Below, piece by piece: positions 47,677 to 55,749 of a stretch of DNA of 64,000 nucleotides. A program made the position numbers and the translations under genes. Position 1 is the first letter of the stretch. The number at the start of each line of letters is the position of its first letter. Origin of the DNA: Ancylobacter vacuolatus. Its GTDB lineage: Bacteria; Pseudomonadota; Alphaproteobacteria; Rhizobiales; Xanthobacteraceae. The stretch is taken from assembly GCF_030813595.1 (NCBI RefSeq), contig NZ_JAUSUH010000004.1:186001-250000 (forward strand). Reading direction: 5' to 3'. The notes under the pieces are model-generated. The model was given only the letters and a program-made list of their open reading frames with translations, made no database searches and was not told where the DNA came from.

Positions 47677-48270
47677 ATGAAGTTCACCGCCGTCGTCATC
47701 ACGTCCGCAACCGCCCTGCTGCTGGGCGGCTGCAGCACCGTGCTCGACGGGTTCGGCGACAAGGCAGCGAGCCCGGTCGAAACCAGCCAGATCACCCCGG
47801 CCCCCTCGGGCTCGGTGGAAAGCTCGCCCGTCGCGGCGCCCGCCCCCACCACCTATGGCGCCACGGCCGCCACGGCCGCCGCCGCCGTCACGCCAACCTC
47901 GCCGACGAGGGCTTCGCAGGTCGCGCTCGCCCCGCCGCCGGCCACCGCGCCGGGCGGCGTCGCCTATGCCGAGCCGGGCGCCGCGCGCACCCAGTTGGCC
48001 GGCACGTGGAATTTCAGCTGGGACGAGGGCCAGAAGACCTGCAAGGTCACGCTCTCCACCGATCGCGGCATGTCCGGCTTTGCCGCCACCGCTGATGTCG
48101 ACTGCCCGAACGATATCTTCATGACCAAGGGCTGGGATGTGTGGGGCAACGAAATCGTCCTGCAGAACCATGTCGGCAAGGTCACGGCGCGTCTGCAGCC
48201 CGCTGGCGCTGGCCAGTATGATGGCGTCGCCACCGGTGACGGCGCCAAGGTGACGCTCACCCGCACCTGA
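47677..48270 (+). CDS. Outer-membrane lipoprotein with Inh/AprI protease-inhibitor domain (Omp19-like)
   Basis: A 197-residue lipoprotein. The lipobox LLGGC has Cys19. A long Ala/Pro/Thr-rich linker (20-105) leads to a C-terminal Inh domain: LAGTWNFSWDEGQKTCKVTL, DVDCPNDIF with a disulfide pair, and GWDVWGNEIVL. It resembles Brucella Omp19, which inhibits proteases at the cell surface. It thus gives the cell a second anti-protease system besides the alpha-2-macroglobulin above. ATG 47677 is fixed by the lipoprotein signal. Confidence 0.92.
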   Translation: MKFTAVVITSATALLLGGCSTVLDGFGDKAASPVETSQITPAPSGSVESSPVAAPAPTTYGATAATAAAAVTPTSPTRASQVALAPPPATAPGGVAYAEPGAARTQLAGTWNFSWDEGQKTCKVTLSTDRGMSGFAATADVDCPNDIFMTKGWDVWGNEIVLQNHVGKVTARLQPAGAGQYDGVATGDGAKVTLTRT

Positions 48271-48281
48271 TCCGCCTGCGT

Positions 48282-48309
48282 GAAATGACCGGACGTCTCC
48301 GGTCATTTC
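48282..48309 (+). terminator. Terminator-like stem-loop after Inh lipoprotein gene
   Basis: A 12-pair stem with a 4-base CGTC loop starts 12 bases after the stop. It ends in ATTTC without a long T-tract, so termination may be partial. Confidence 0.7.
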
Positions 48310-48381
48310 GGCGCCGAGCCAGCGTAGCCGGCCGCACGGCCCCAAAATTCTTCCCACCGACGAATACCGTTCGACCCGGCA

Positions 48382-48403
48382 ATTCTCGCCCTGAGGCGAG
48401 AAT
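48382..48403. repeat. 9-bp inverted repeat with tetraloop
   Basis: ATTCTCGCC / GGCGAGAAT with loop CTGA, in the 270-base gap between the Inh lipoprotein and the small gene at 48585. Its function is unknown: terminator, operator or small RNA hairpin. Confidence 0.5.
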
Positions 48404-48584
48404 ATCGTGCTCTCGTCTTCGTAGTGTCTCGTATGGCGGCCAGGCTAGCACTGTGAGAACTTGGCCACAGGCGCGTTCACAAGAATGGGAACGCAAATTT
48501 TGTTCGTGCGTTTGGAGATGATGGCCCTCATTTTATCCATGAGGAAAGCCGATTGATTCGAGATGGCGATCGGAGGATGTTGTG

Positions 48585-48818
48585 ATGCTGCAGTCTGCGA
48601 GCGTGACAGTGAAGATTCCGGCGCCTGGCCCGCTGCGCGAGGCCGACACCCGCATCGCCTTCAAGCGCGAGCCCGCGACCGTGGCGCAGCTTATGTCCCA
48701 GCATCTTGACCTTGCCCGCCCCGGCTCGGACGCCGAGGCACTGCGGCTTTTGCGGCAGGCCTTTCCCGCCGCGCCGCTGGCCGCGCGGGTTGAGGCGATG
48801 AAGGGCCGCGCCCGCTGA
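48585..48818 (+). CDS. Small hypothetical protein (77 residues)
   Basis: A short protein beginning MLQSASVTVKIPAPGP, with the helical middle EPATVAQLMSQHLDLARPGSD and a basic C-terminus. GGAGG precedes ATG 48585 by 8 bases (GTG 48582 is also possible). No signal, membrane or metal motif is seen. Ordered helices and a good ribosome site support coding. The family is unknown; a regulatory or adaptor role is a guess only. Confidence 0.6.
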   Translation: MLQSASVTVKIPAPGPLREADTRIAFKREPATVAQLMSQHLDLARPGSDAEALRLLRQAFPAAPLAARVEAMKGRAR

Positions 48819-48861
48819 GCGCGGGCATTCCCGTTTCGCGCGGGCGTCCAGGCCCCCGCCG

Positions 48862-48979
48862 CTAGTGCATTTTCCGCGAAAGTTGACAGACTTTCGCGAC
48901 GAGAAAATGCTCCATCTTATTGAATGCAAATCACTTTCTGATCGATCAGGTAATTCCACCTGATCGGAAAGGGCTCTAG
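48862..48979. repeat. Interspersed palindromic element, full copy (118 bp)
   Basis: It begins CTAGTGC and ends GCTCTAG, an inverted terminal pair with one mismatch. Inside are two hairpins: CGCGAAAG / CTTTCGCG (loop TTGACAGA), extended by outer GCATTTTC / GAAAATGC, and GATCAGGT / ACCTGATC (loop AATTCC). The terminal CTAG contains the TAG stop codon of pssA. Shorter copies lie at 35470 and 41559, both also at stop codons. Confidence 0.8.
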
Positions 48980-49857
48980 TTGAGCGGGCCGGGCCGGTCG
49001 TCCTGCGTGCCGCCAGCCCCCGGCGCCGGGTGACGCTCGGCGGGGTGTGCATGGGCGAGCCGCGCCTCATAGGCCCGCGACAGCTGATTGTAGCGCATCA
49101 CCGAGAACGGCATCGCCGCGAGATAGGCGACGCAGATGACGGAGAGCACCGCCCACGGCCATGTCACCAGCACCGCCACGAACAGCACCACGCAGATGAA
49201 AAGCGGCATCACCTTGTCGCGGGGAATGCGGGCGCCGAGCCGCTTGCCGGAAAAGGCCGGCAGCTTCGAGACCATGAGCAGCGCGATCGCCAGGCAATAG
49301 AACGCCGCCACCGCCGGCGAGGCGACGAGGCGCGGCAGGCCCACCAGTTCCAGATAGACCGGCAGCAGCACGCAGATCGCCCCGGCCGGCGCGGGAACGC
49401 CGGTGAAGAAATCCCCGGCGAAGGGCGGCTTGTTGGGGTCTTCCAGCATCACGTTGAAGCGGGCGAGGCGCAGGGCGGCACAGATCGCGAAGGCGAGAGC
49501 GGCGATCCAGCCGACCGAGCCCAGCGTCTCCAGCCCCCACATATATAGCACCAGCCCCGGCGCCACGCCGAAGCACACGAAGTCGGAGAGGCTGTCCAGT
49601 TCCGCCCCGAAGCGCGAGGTGCCGTGCAGCATCCGCGCCAGCCGGCCGTCGAGCCCGTCCAGCACCGCCGCCAGCACGATGGCGCCGAGCGCCAGTTCCA
49701 GCCGCCCCTCGATCGCCATGCGAATGCCGGTGAGGCCGGCGCACAGCGCCAGCAGCGTCACCAGGTTCGGCAGAAGCAGCCGAAACGGCACCGCCTGAAA
49801 GCGCCGGCGCGGCGGCTCCGGCGCATCGGGCTCAAAGGGAGAGAAGAGGTCGGCCAT
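48976..49857 (-). CDS. pssA: CDP-diacylglycerol-serine O-phosphatidyltransferase
   Basis: A 293-residue integral membrane enzyme with the CDP-alcohol phosphotransferase signature DG-x2-AR-x8-G-x3-D-x3-D, seen as DGRLAR...GAELDSLSD, near residues 75-100. It makes phosphatidylserine, the substrate of the Psd encoded next upstream. ATG 49857 is taken; an in-frame TTG at 49884 overlaps the psd stop. Its TAG stop is supplied by a palindromic element. The pair pssA-psd is the standard route to phosphatidylethanolamine. Confidence 0.95.
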   Translation of the reverse strand: MADLFSPFEPDAPEPPRRRFQAVPFRLLLPNLVTLLALCAGLTGIRMAIEGRLELALGAIVLAAVLDGLDGRLARMLHGTSRFGAELDSLSDFVCFGVAPGLVLYMWGLETLGSVGWIAALAFAICAALRLARFNVMLEDPNKPPFAGDFFTGVPAPAGAICVLLPVYLELVGLPRLVASPAVAAFYCLAIALLMVSKLPAFSGKRLGARIPRDKVMPLFICVVLFVAVLVTWPWAVLSVICVAYLAAMPFSVMRYNQLSRAYEARLAHAHPAERHPAPGAGGTQDDRPGPLN

Positions 49858-49880
49858 CGCACGCTCGCGGGTTGGAACAC

Positions 49881-50579
49881 TCAATCGATGCGGAATGTCG
49901 GCTCGGTGCCGATGGCGGCGCGGTCCGCAAGAACGGTTTCGCCGGCAATGGCGCGCTGGCCCTCGGCCACCGCCGGGCGGGTGCCGAGCGGCAGGTAGAC
50001 ATCGACCCGCGAGCCGAAGCGGATCAGCCCGAAGCGCTCGCCCGGCGCCAGCAGGTCGCCCTCGCGCACGAAGCTGACAATGCGGCGCGCCACCAGCCCG
50101 GCGATCTGCACCACGCCCACCGCGCCGATGGCGGTGTCGAGCACCATGCCGCTGCGCTCATTGTCCTCGCTCGCCTTGTCGAGATCGGCATTGAGGAACT
50201 TCCCCGGCCGATAGGCGATGCGGGTGATCCGGCCGGCCAGAGGCGCCCGGTTCACATGCACGTCGAACACATTCATGAAGATGCACACGCGCGGCAGCGG
50301 CATGTCGCCGAGGCCGAGCTCGGCCGGCGGCACCGCTGGCCCGACAAGGCAGACGCGGCCATCGGCGGGGGAGACGACAAGCCCCTCCCGCACCGGCGTC
50401 ACCCGTTCGGGATCGCGGAAGAAATAGCAGATCCACAGCGTGATCAGCACGCAGATCCAGCCCAGCGGCGCAAACAGCCACAAAAACAGCGCCGAAACGC
50501 CGGCGCCGATCAGGACGAACGGATAGCCCTCCCGGTGAATGGGGGCGAGGCCGCTGCGGATGGAATCGAGGACGGACAT
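49881..50579 (-). CDS. psd: Phosphatidylserine decarboxylase
   Basis: A 232-residue proenzyme of the short type. The processing site [10 protein letters not shown] holds Gly189-Ser190, where self-cleavage creates the pyruvoyl group. Asp73 (SPADGRV) and His108 (NVFDVHVN) complete the catalytic triad. A membrane segment lies at about 22-52. It removes CO2 from phosphatidylserine. ATG 50579 has AAAGG upstream. It precedes pssA by 23 bases and forms an operon with it. Confidence 0.95.
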   Translation of the reverse strand: MSVLDSIRSGLAPIHREGYPFVLIGAGVSALFLWLFAPLGWICVLITLWICYFFRDPERVTPVREGLVVSPADGRVCLVGPAVPPAELGLGDMPLPRVCIFMNVFDVHVNRAPLAGRITRIAYRPGKFLNADLDKASEDNERSGMVLDTAIGAVGVVQIAGLVARRIVSFVREGDLLAPGERFGLIRFGSRVDVYLPLGTRPAVAEGQRAIAGETVLADRAAIGTEPTFRID

Positions 50580-50716
50580 CAACTGGCCTTTCTGCCCGGT
50601 GCCCATGGGTCACGCGCCGGGTCCTTGCGCCGAGAGGTAGGGCGCGCCGGCCCGCCCGTCAAATGCCGGATGCGCGACATGGTTCCGCAGAGGCCGCCCG
50701 CGCGCCGCCATCGGCC

Positions 50717-52645
50717 TCAGGCCGGGACGGCATCCGCCGTACCTGCCGGCACCGCCTCGTCGTCCACCTCGCCGGCGGCCTTAAGCGTCTCGATGGCCCG
50801 CTCGGCCTCGCGCTGGCGCTCCCACATGGAATGATAGAGGCCCTCGCGCTCCATGAGTTCGCCATGGGTGCCGCGCTCGGCGATGCGGCCATGCTGCAAC
50901 ACGATGATCTCGTCGGCCCCGACCACGGTGGAGAGGCGATGGGCGATGACCAGCGTGGTGCGCCCGCGCGAGACGCGCTCCAGCGCGTCCTGGATCTCGC
51001 GCTCGGTGTGGCTGTCCAGCGCCGAGGTCGCCTCGTCGAGAATCAGAATGGGCGGGTCCTTGAGGATGGTACGGGCGATGGCAACGCGCTGCTTCTCGCC
51101 GCCGGAGAGCTTGAGCCCGCGCTCGCCGACTTCGGTCGCGTAGCCCTTCGGCGTGCGGCGCACGAAGCCGTCGATCTGCGCCAGTTCCGCGGCGCGCGCC
51201 ACCTCCTCGTCCGAGGCACCGGCGCGGCCGTAGCGGATGTTGTAGCCGAGCGTGTCGTTGAACAGCACCGTGTCCTGCGGCACCATGCCGATGGCGGCGC
51301 GCAGGCTGGCCTGCGACACCTCCCGCACATCCTGCCCGTCGACCAGGATGCGGCCGGCGCTGATGTCGTAGAAGCGGTAGAGCAGCCGCGAAATGGTCGA
51401 CTTGCCGGCCCCGGACGGGCCGACGATCGCCACCGTGCGCCCGGCCGGCACCTCGAAGCTGACGCCCTTGAGGATTTCGCGCTCGGGATCATAGGAAAAG
51501 CGCACATCCTCGAAGCGCACCGTGCCGCCCTTCATCTCCAGCGCCGGCGCGCCGGGCCGGTCGCGGATCTCCGGCGAGCGGGCGAGGATGGTGAACATCG
51601 CCTCGATGTCGATCAGCGACTGCTTGATCTCGCGATAGATCATGCCGAGGAAGTTCAGCGGCTGGTAGAGCTGGATCATCATGGCGTTGACCATGACGAA
51701 GGAGCCCACCGACTGCCGCCCGGCGCGGATGTCCATCACGCACAGCGCCATCACCGCGGTGAGGCCGAGGGTGAAGATCGCCGCCTGCCCGGCATTGAGC
51801 CAGGCCAGCGAGGTGTGGGTGGTGACGGTGGCGCGCTCATAGCGGGCCATGGAACGGTCATAGCGCTCGGCTTCCCACGATTCAGCGCCGAAATACTTCA
51901 CCGTCTCGTAGTTGAGCAGGCTGTCCACCGCCTTGGCGTTGGCGTCGGTGTCGCTCTCGTTCATCGCCGCGCGGATGCCCATGCGGTACTCGGTCATCAC
52001 GAAGGTGAAGAGCGTATAGGCGAGGATCATACCGATGGTGGCTGCCACATAGCGCCAGTCGAACTGCCAGAACAGCACGCCGATCACCATCGCGAATTCA
52101 AGGATGGTCGGCCCCAGATGCAGCACCAGCATCCGCACGATGGTCTCGATACCCTCGCGCGAACGCTCCAGCACCCGCGTCAGGCCGCCGGTCTTGCGCT
52201 CCAGATGGAAGCGCAGCGACAGCGCGTGCATGTGCTGGAAGGTTTCCAGCGCCAGCCGGCGCACCGCATGGATCGCCACCTTTGCGAACAGCCCGTCGCG
52301 CCACTGCGTCAGGCTCGCCATGACGATGCGCGAGCCGCCATAGGCGAGCGTGAGCATCAGCGGGCCGGCGACAAGCCAGGCGATGGCGTCGGTGGAGATG
52401 CGCGCGCCCTCGCCTTCCGCCACCGCGTCCGTCGCCCATTTGAAGAAGAAGGGCGTGGACATGGTGGCGATCTTGGCCAGCACCAGCAGCAGCAGCCCCC
52501 AGACGACGCGGGTGCGCAGATCCGCCCGGTCGGCCGGCCAGAGATAGGGCCACAGCCCCTTGAGCGCGACCAGCAGGCTGCCGCGTGGATTGATCTCGGA
52601 GGCTTTGGAGGCGGGCGCGGCGGCGGCGCCCTGCGGTGCGGACAT
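50717..52645 (-). CDS. ABC exporter, ATM1/HMT1 type (heavy-metal or glutathione-conjugate exporter)
   Basis: A 642-residue half-transporter. The membrane part at about 40-330 carries the ATM1 mark LNYETVKYFGAE. The ATPase part from about 370 has Walker A GPSGAGKST, signature LSGGEKQR, Walker B ILILDEATS and switch His in VIAHRLS. Bacterial ATM1 proteins move glutathione-bound metals or iron-sulfur precursors. It lies 94 bases downstream of an ArsR regulator in the same direction, which supports a metal-export role under metal control. Confidence 0.92.
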   Translation of the reverse strand: MSAPQGAAAAPASKASEINPRGSLLVALKGLWPYLWPADRADLRTRVVWGLLLLVLAKIATMSTPFFFKWATDAVAEGEGARISTDAIAWLVAGPLMLTLAYGGSRIVMASLTQWRDGLFAKVAIHAVRRLALETFQHMHALSLRFHLERKTGGLTRVLERSREGIETIVRMLVLHLGPTILEFAMVIGVLFWQFDWRYVAATIGMILAYTLFTFVMTEYRMGIRAAMNESDTDANAKAVDSLLNYETVKYFGAESWEAERYDRSMARYERATVTTHTSLAWLNAGQAAIFTLGLTAVMALCVMDIRAGRQSVGSFVMVNAMMIQLYQPLNFLGMIYREIKQSLIDIEAMFTILARSPEIRDRPGAPALEMKGGTVRFEDVRFSYDPEREILKGVSFEVPAGRTVAIVGPSGAGKSTISRLLYRFYDISAGRILVDGQDVREVSQASLRAAIGMVPQDTVLFNDTLGYNIRYGRAGASDEEVARAAELAQIDGFVRRTPKGYATEVGERGLKLSGGEKQRVAIARTILKDPPILILDEATSALDSHTEREIQDALERVSRGRTTLVIAHRLSTVVGADEIIVLQHGRIAERGTHGELMEREGLYHSMWERQREAERAIETLKAAGEVDDEAVPAGTADAVPA

Positions 52646-52739
52646 GCGACTTTCCGTTCTTCTCACTCGCGGGCGGCAGGCGCCCGATTCACGTCTTACA
52701 TACGTTCATGGTCGTCACGCAGATGGTGACGGGGCGCGC

Positions 52740-53105
52740 TCAGACCAGTGCGTCGGCGCGCGGATCAGGGTTGTCCGCCCCGCTCCCCTGCGCCGGCGCG
52801 GCGGCGAGCAGATCCAGCAGCGGCAGCAATTCGTCGGCCAGCATGGCCACCGTCTCGCGATCGAGGCAGTAGCAGGAGCGGGGCCCCTCGATGGTGCCGG
52901 TGATCAGTCCCGCCTCCTTCAGCACTTTGAGGTGCTGCGAGACGGTGGACTGCGCCAAAGTGAGCCCGCGCACGATCTGCCCGCACTGGCAGCGCTCCGT
53001 CTGCGCCAGCGCCCGGAGAATGGCGAGCCGCGCCGGATGCGCCAACGCGCGCAGGCGCAGCGCCAGCAATTCGTCGGCGTCAATGGTGGCATCTGCAGGG
53101 TTCAT
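52740..53105 (-). CDS. ArsR/SmtB family metalloregulator
   Basis: A 121-residue winged-helix repressor. The HTH reads [21 protein letters not shown]. Possible metal ligands are the CQC in ERCQCGQIV, which matches the ArsR alpha3 Cys positions, and Cys-x-Cys in SCYC further down. A dimer would release DNA on binding a thiophilic metal or arsenite. The start is ATG 53105 or 53111. It is upstream of the ATM1-type exporter. A palindrome overlapping the start region is the likely operator. Confidence 0.9.
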   Translation of the reverse strand: MNPADATIDADELLALRLRALAHPARLAILRALAQTERCQCGQIVRGLTLAQSTVSQHLKVLKEAGLITGTIEGPRSCYCLDRETVAMLADELLPLLDLLAAAPAQGSGADNPDPRADALV

Positions 53106-53109
53106 CGCC

Positions 53110-53132
53110 ATCGTTTATCGTCGATAGACGAT
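53110..53132. promoter_or_regulatory. Imperfect palindrome at the ArsR gene start (candidate operator)
   Basis: ATCGTTTATCG at 53110-53120 and CGATAGACGAT at 53122-53132 pair in 10 of 11 positions around a central T. It lies directly before the ArsR start codon, the position where ArsR-type repressors bind to control themselves. Confidence 0.6.
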
Positions 53133-53281
53133 GATTTCAAGACAGCGCCCCTCAGCCGCCCGGCGGGCGCTGCATGGAACCGGATGGCCCGCCCCGCCAT
53201 TTGCACCCGAAGGCGGGCGATGCTATGTGATGGTAATCTGAATGCTTGAACCCGCCCGTGCTGCGGTGCAACATGGTGTCC

Positions 53282-53893
53282 ATGACAAAGATCAAGAGCA
53301 TATGCGTCTATTGCGGTGCGGCCACGGGAGCCGATGCCGTCTATCTCGAAACCGCCATCGCGCTCGGGCGCCTGCTCGCGGCCGAGGGTATCCGCCTCGT
53401 CTATGGCGGCGGCGGCGTCGGGCTGATGGGCGCCACCGCCCGCGCCTGCGCGGAAGCGGGCGGCAAGGTGACGGGCATCATCCCCGATTTCCTGATCGGC
53501 AAGGAACAGGCCTTCGACCATGCCCATGAGCTGATCGTCACCCGCGACATGCATGAGCGCAAGCGGCTGATGTTCGAGCGGGCGGACGCCTTCATCGCCC
53601 TGCCCGGCGGCATCGGCACGCTGGAGGAACTGATCGAACAGCTCACCTGGGTCCAGCTCAACCGGCATTCCAAGCCGGTGATGGTGCTCAACATCGCCAA
53701 TTTCTGGGACCCGCTGCTGACCCTGCTGGACCACATGCAGTCGACCGGCTTCGTCAACATCGCCCGCCCGGTGAAGCTGCTGGTGGCGCATAATGTGCGC
53801 GCCGTGCTGCCGAAGCTGCACACCGCCGTCGCCCATCTCGGCGAGGGCGAGCTCCATGGCGAGGCCGAAGAACGCGTGCTCGACCGGATGTGA
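53282..53893 (+). CDS. LOG family protein (TIGR00730, nucleoside 5'-monophosphate phosphoribohydrolase)
   Basis: A 203-residue Rossmann-fold protein with ICVYCGAATGAD at the start, GGGGVGLMGATAR in the nucleotide loop, the catalytic MHERK and PGGIGTLEE. The family cleaves adenine nucleoside monophosphates (cytokinin-activating in plants). Bacterial members free bases from AMP-like compounds. The start is uncertain: ATG 53282 or ATG 53273. It is divergent from the ArsR gene. Confidence 0.93.
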   Translation: MTKIKSICVYCGAATGADAVYLETAIALGRLLAAEGIRLVYGGGGVGLMGATARACAEAGGKVTGIIPDFLIGKEQAFDHAHELIVTRDMHERKRLMFERADAFIALPGGIGTLEELIEQLTWVQLNRHSKPVMVLNIANFWDPLLTLLDHMQSTGFVNIARPVKLLVAHNVRAVLPKLHTAVAHLGEGELHGEAEERVLDRM

Positions 53894-54010
53894 GGCGGCG
53901 GCCTTTGCGAGCCGGCCGCCTCCGGCTTTCGTGATGCGGCGGGCGATGGCGTTGCGCGGCCCGTGACGGTATTCAAGAGCCGTCGCCGTCCCGGCTCGCA
54001 CGAGTTCATC

Positions 54011-55195
54011 ATGTCGTTTTCCAGCTTTACCGCCCGCCGCTCCCTCGCACGGCTGCTGCCTGCGGCCTGCCTCTCGCTCACCCTCGCCGTCGCGCCGAGC
54101 GCGCAGGCCTGCACCTCGCTGATCTATCGCGACGCCAATGGCGGGGTCTATTTCGGCCGCACGCTGGAACTGGCGATGGAGCTTCCCTACCGGGTGACCT
54201 ATCTCCCCGCCGGCCAGCGCTATGCGTCGACCGCTGCCGCCGGTGCCGCCGCGCTCGCCTACACCACCAAGTACCGCATGCTGGCGATCACCGTGCCGGA
54301 CGGCTCGCTGGACGATCTGAAGATCGTCGAGGGCTTCAACGAGAAGGGCCTCACCTTCAGCCTGCTCGCCTTCGCCGGTGCCGCCGGGCCCACCCACGCC
54401 TTCGAGATGACCAAGGCGGCGCTCTCCGCCATCGATCTCGGCTCCTGGACGCTCGGGCAGTTCCAGGACGTGGCCGAGGTGAAGGCCGCGCTCGCCAGCC
54501 AGCCGGTGCTGCTCGCCCCGCTGGCCGTGCTCGGCAACGCCAAGTCGCCCTTCCACTATGTGCTGCACGACCGCAGCGGTGCTTCGATCGTCATCGAGTT
54601 CGCCAATGGCAAGCAGACCGTCTACGACAACCCGGTGGGGGTGATGACCAACGGGCCCGAACTGCCCTGGCATCTCACCAACCTCAACAATTACACCTTC
54701 CTCAGCAATGTCGATCAGTCGAGCGGCCAGTTCGGGTCGCTGAAGGTGGCCCAGCCCGATTCTGGCATCGCCACGGCGGGACTGCCGGCGTCGAACACAT
54801 CGGTGGGGCGCTTCGTGCGCGCGGTCTATTACTCGCAATACGCGCAGAAGGTGACCAAGCCCGACGACGCGGTGCGCACGCTCGCCCACATCATGAACAA
54901 TTTCGACCGGCCCAAGGACATCACCATCGACACCAACTCCGGTGGCAATGAAGGCATCGCGGCGGTCGCGACCAAGGATTCCCCGCCTTTCACCAGCGAG
55001 TACACCTCCTGGACCGCGCTGACCGATCTCAACCGCAGCGTGCTCTATGTCCGCACCTATGGCGGGCTCAATTACAGCACCTTCGATCTCACCAAGCTCG
55101 CGGCCGGCAACGCGGTGCTCTCGCTGCCGCTGGCGACGCTGGACGGCATGGCCGGCGACGCCACCGCCGCTCTCGTCGCTGCCAAGGCGCCCTGA
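54011..55195 (+). CDS. Exported choloylglycine hydrolase-like Ntn amidase
   Basis: A 394-residue protein. The signal peptide (residues 1-33) ends AQA and is followed directly by Cys34 in CTSLIYRD, the N-terminal nucleophile of the penicillin V acylase/bile salt hydrolase family, so export also activates the enzyme. Family landmarks include FGRTLELAMELPY, IVEGFNEKGLTFS, the FHYVLHDRSGAS strand and NPVGVMTNGPELPWHL. Members hydrolyse linear amides such as N-acyl homoserine lactones, bile salts or penicillin V. ATG 54011 is chosen for the signal peptide. Confidence 0.92.
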   Translation: MSFSSFTARRSLARLLPAACLSLTLAVAPSAQACTSLIYRDANGGVYFGRTLELAMELPYRVTYLPAGQRYASTAAAGAAALAYTTKYRMLAITVPDGSLDDLKIVEGFNEKGLTFSLLAFAGAAGPTHAFEMTKAALSAIDLGSWTLGQFQDVAEVKAALASQPVLLAPLAVLGNAKSPFHYVLHDRSGASIVIEFANGKQTVYDNPVGVMTNGPELPWHLTNLNNYTFLSNVDQSSGQFGSLKVAQPDSGIATAGLPASNTSVGRFVRAVYYSQYAQKVTKPDDAVRTLAHIMNNFDRPKDITIDTNSGGNEGIAAVATKDSPPFTSEYTSWTALTDLNRSVLYVRTYGGLNYSTFDLTKLAAGNAVLSLPLATLDGMAGDATAALVAAKAP

Positions 55196-55208
55196 TGGAG
55201 TGAGAAAA

Positions 55209-55233
55209 GCGCCCGGAGCGATGTTCCGGGCGC
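55209..55233 (+). terminator. Terminator-like hairpin after the Ntn amidase gene
   Basis: GCGCCCGGA / TCCGGGCGC with a 7-base loop, 14 bases after the stop. It lies just before the end of the convergent GNAT gene. Confidence 0.7.
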
Positions 55234-55239
55234 CTGCCT

Positions 55240-55749
55240 TCAATGGGTGGTGTCGGGCGCCGCGAGCGTCTTTTCCAGCGTCGTATTGCCGAGCCACACC
55301 CCGCCCAGCGACACGGTGTTGCGCTGCTTGGGGGTGAAGCCGCGCTTGCTGAAGAAATCGAGCGCGGTGTCGCTGGCATCGACCGTCAGGCTCTTGGCGC
55401 CGCGCGCCCCGGCCAGCCGCTCGATGGCGTCATAGAGCAGAGACGCCACGCCCTCGCCCACCGCTTCCGGCCTGATATAGAGCATGTCGATCAGCCGGTT
55501 GTCGGCGAGCGAGATGAAACCCACCGGCTCGCCGTCGCGGGTGGCGATGAGGGTCAGCTGCTGCGTGAGGCGCGTCTCCAGCGCCTCCTCGTCGGAAGCC
55601 GCCGCCGCCCAGGCTTCCTGCTGGTCGGAATCATAATCCTCGCCGGTCAATTCAAGGATCGCCGCCTCGGCAATGGCGGCGAGCATCGGCACGTCGCCCG
55701 GCAGTGCCGGGCGCAGCGCGGCGGCCGGGGGCCGGTTGGCGCTGCTCAC
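55240..55749 (-). CDS. GNAT family N-acetyltransferase
   Basis: A 169-residue acetyltransferase. The acetyl-CoA region is [18 protein letters not shown] (a variant of the QxxGxG/A loop), followed by [18 protein letters not shown]. The core strand [17 protein letters not shown] precedes it. The start is GTG 55749, overlapping the cysS stop (GTGA). It probably modifies a small molecule or protein amine. Coupling to cysS implies shared expression but not a shared pathway. Confidence 0.9.
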   Translation of the reverse strand: MSSANRPPAAALRPALPGDVPMLAAIAEAAILELTGEDYDSDQQEAWAAAASDEEALETRLTQQLTLIATRDGEPVGFISLADNRLIDMLYIRPEAVGEGVASLLYDAIERLAGARGAKSLTVDASDTALDFFSKRGFTPKQRNTVSLGGVWLGNTTLEKTLAAPDTTH

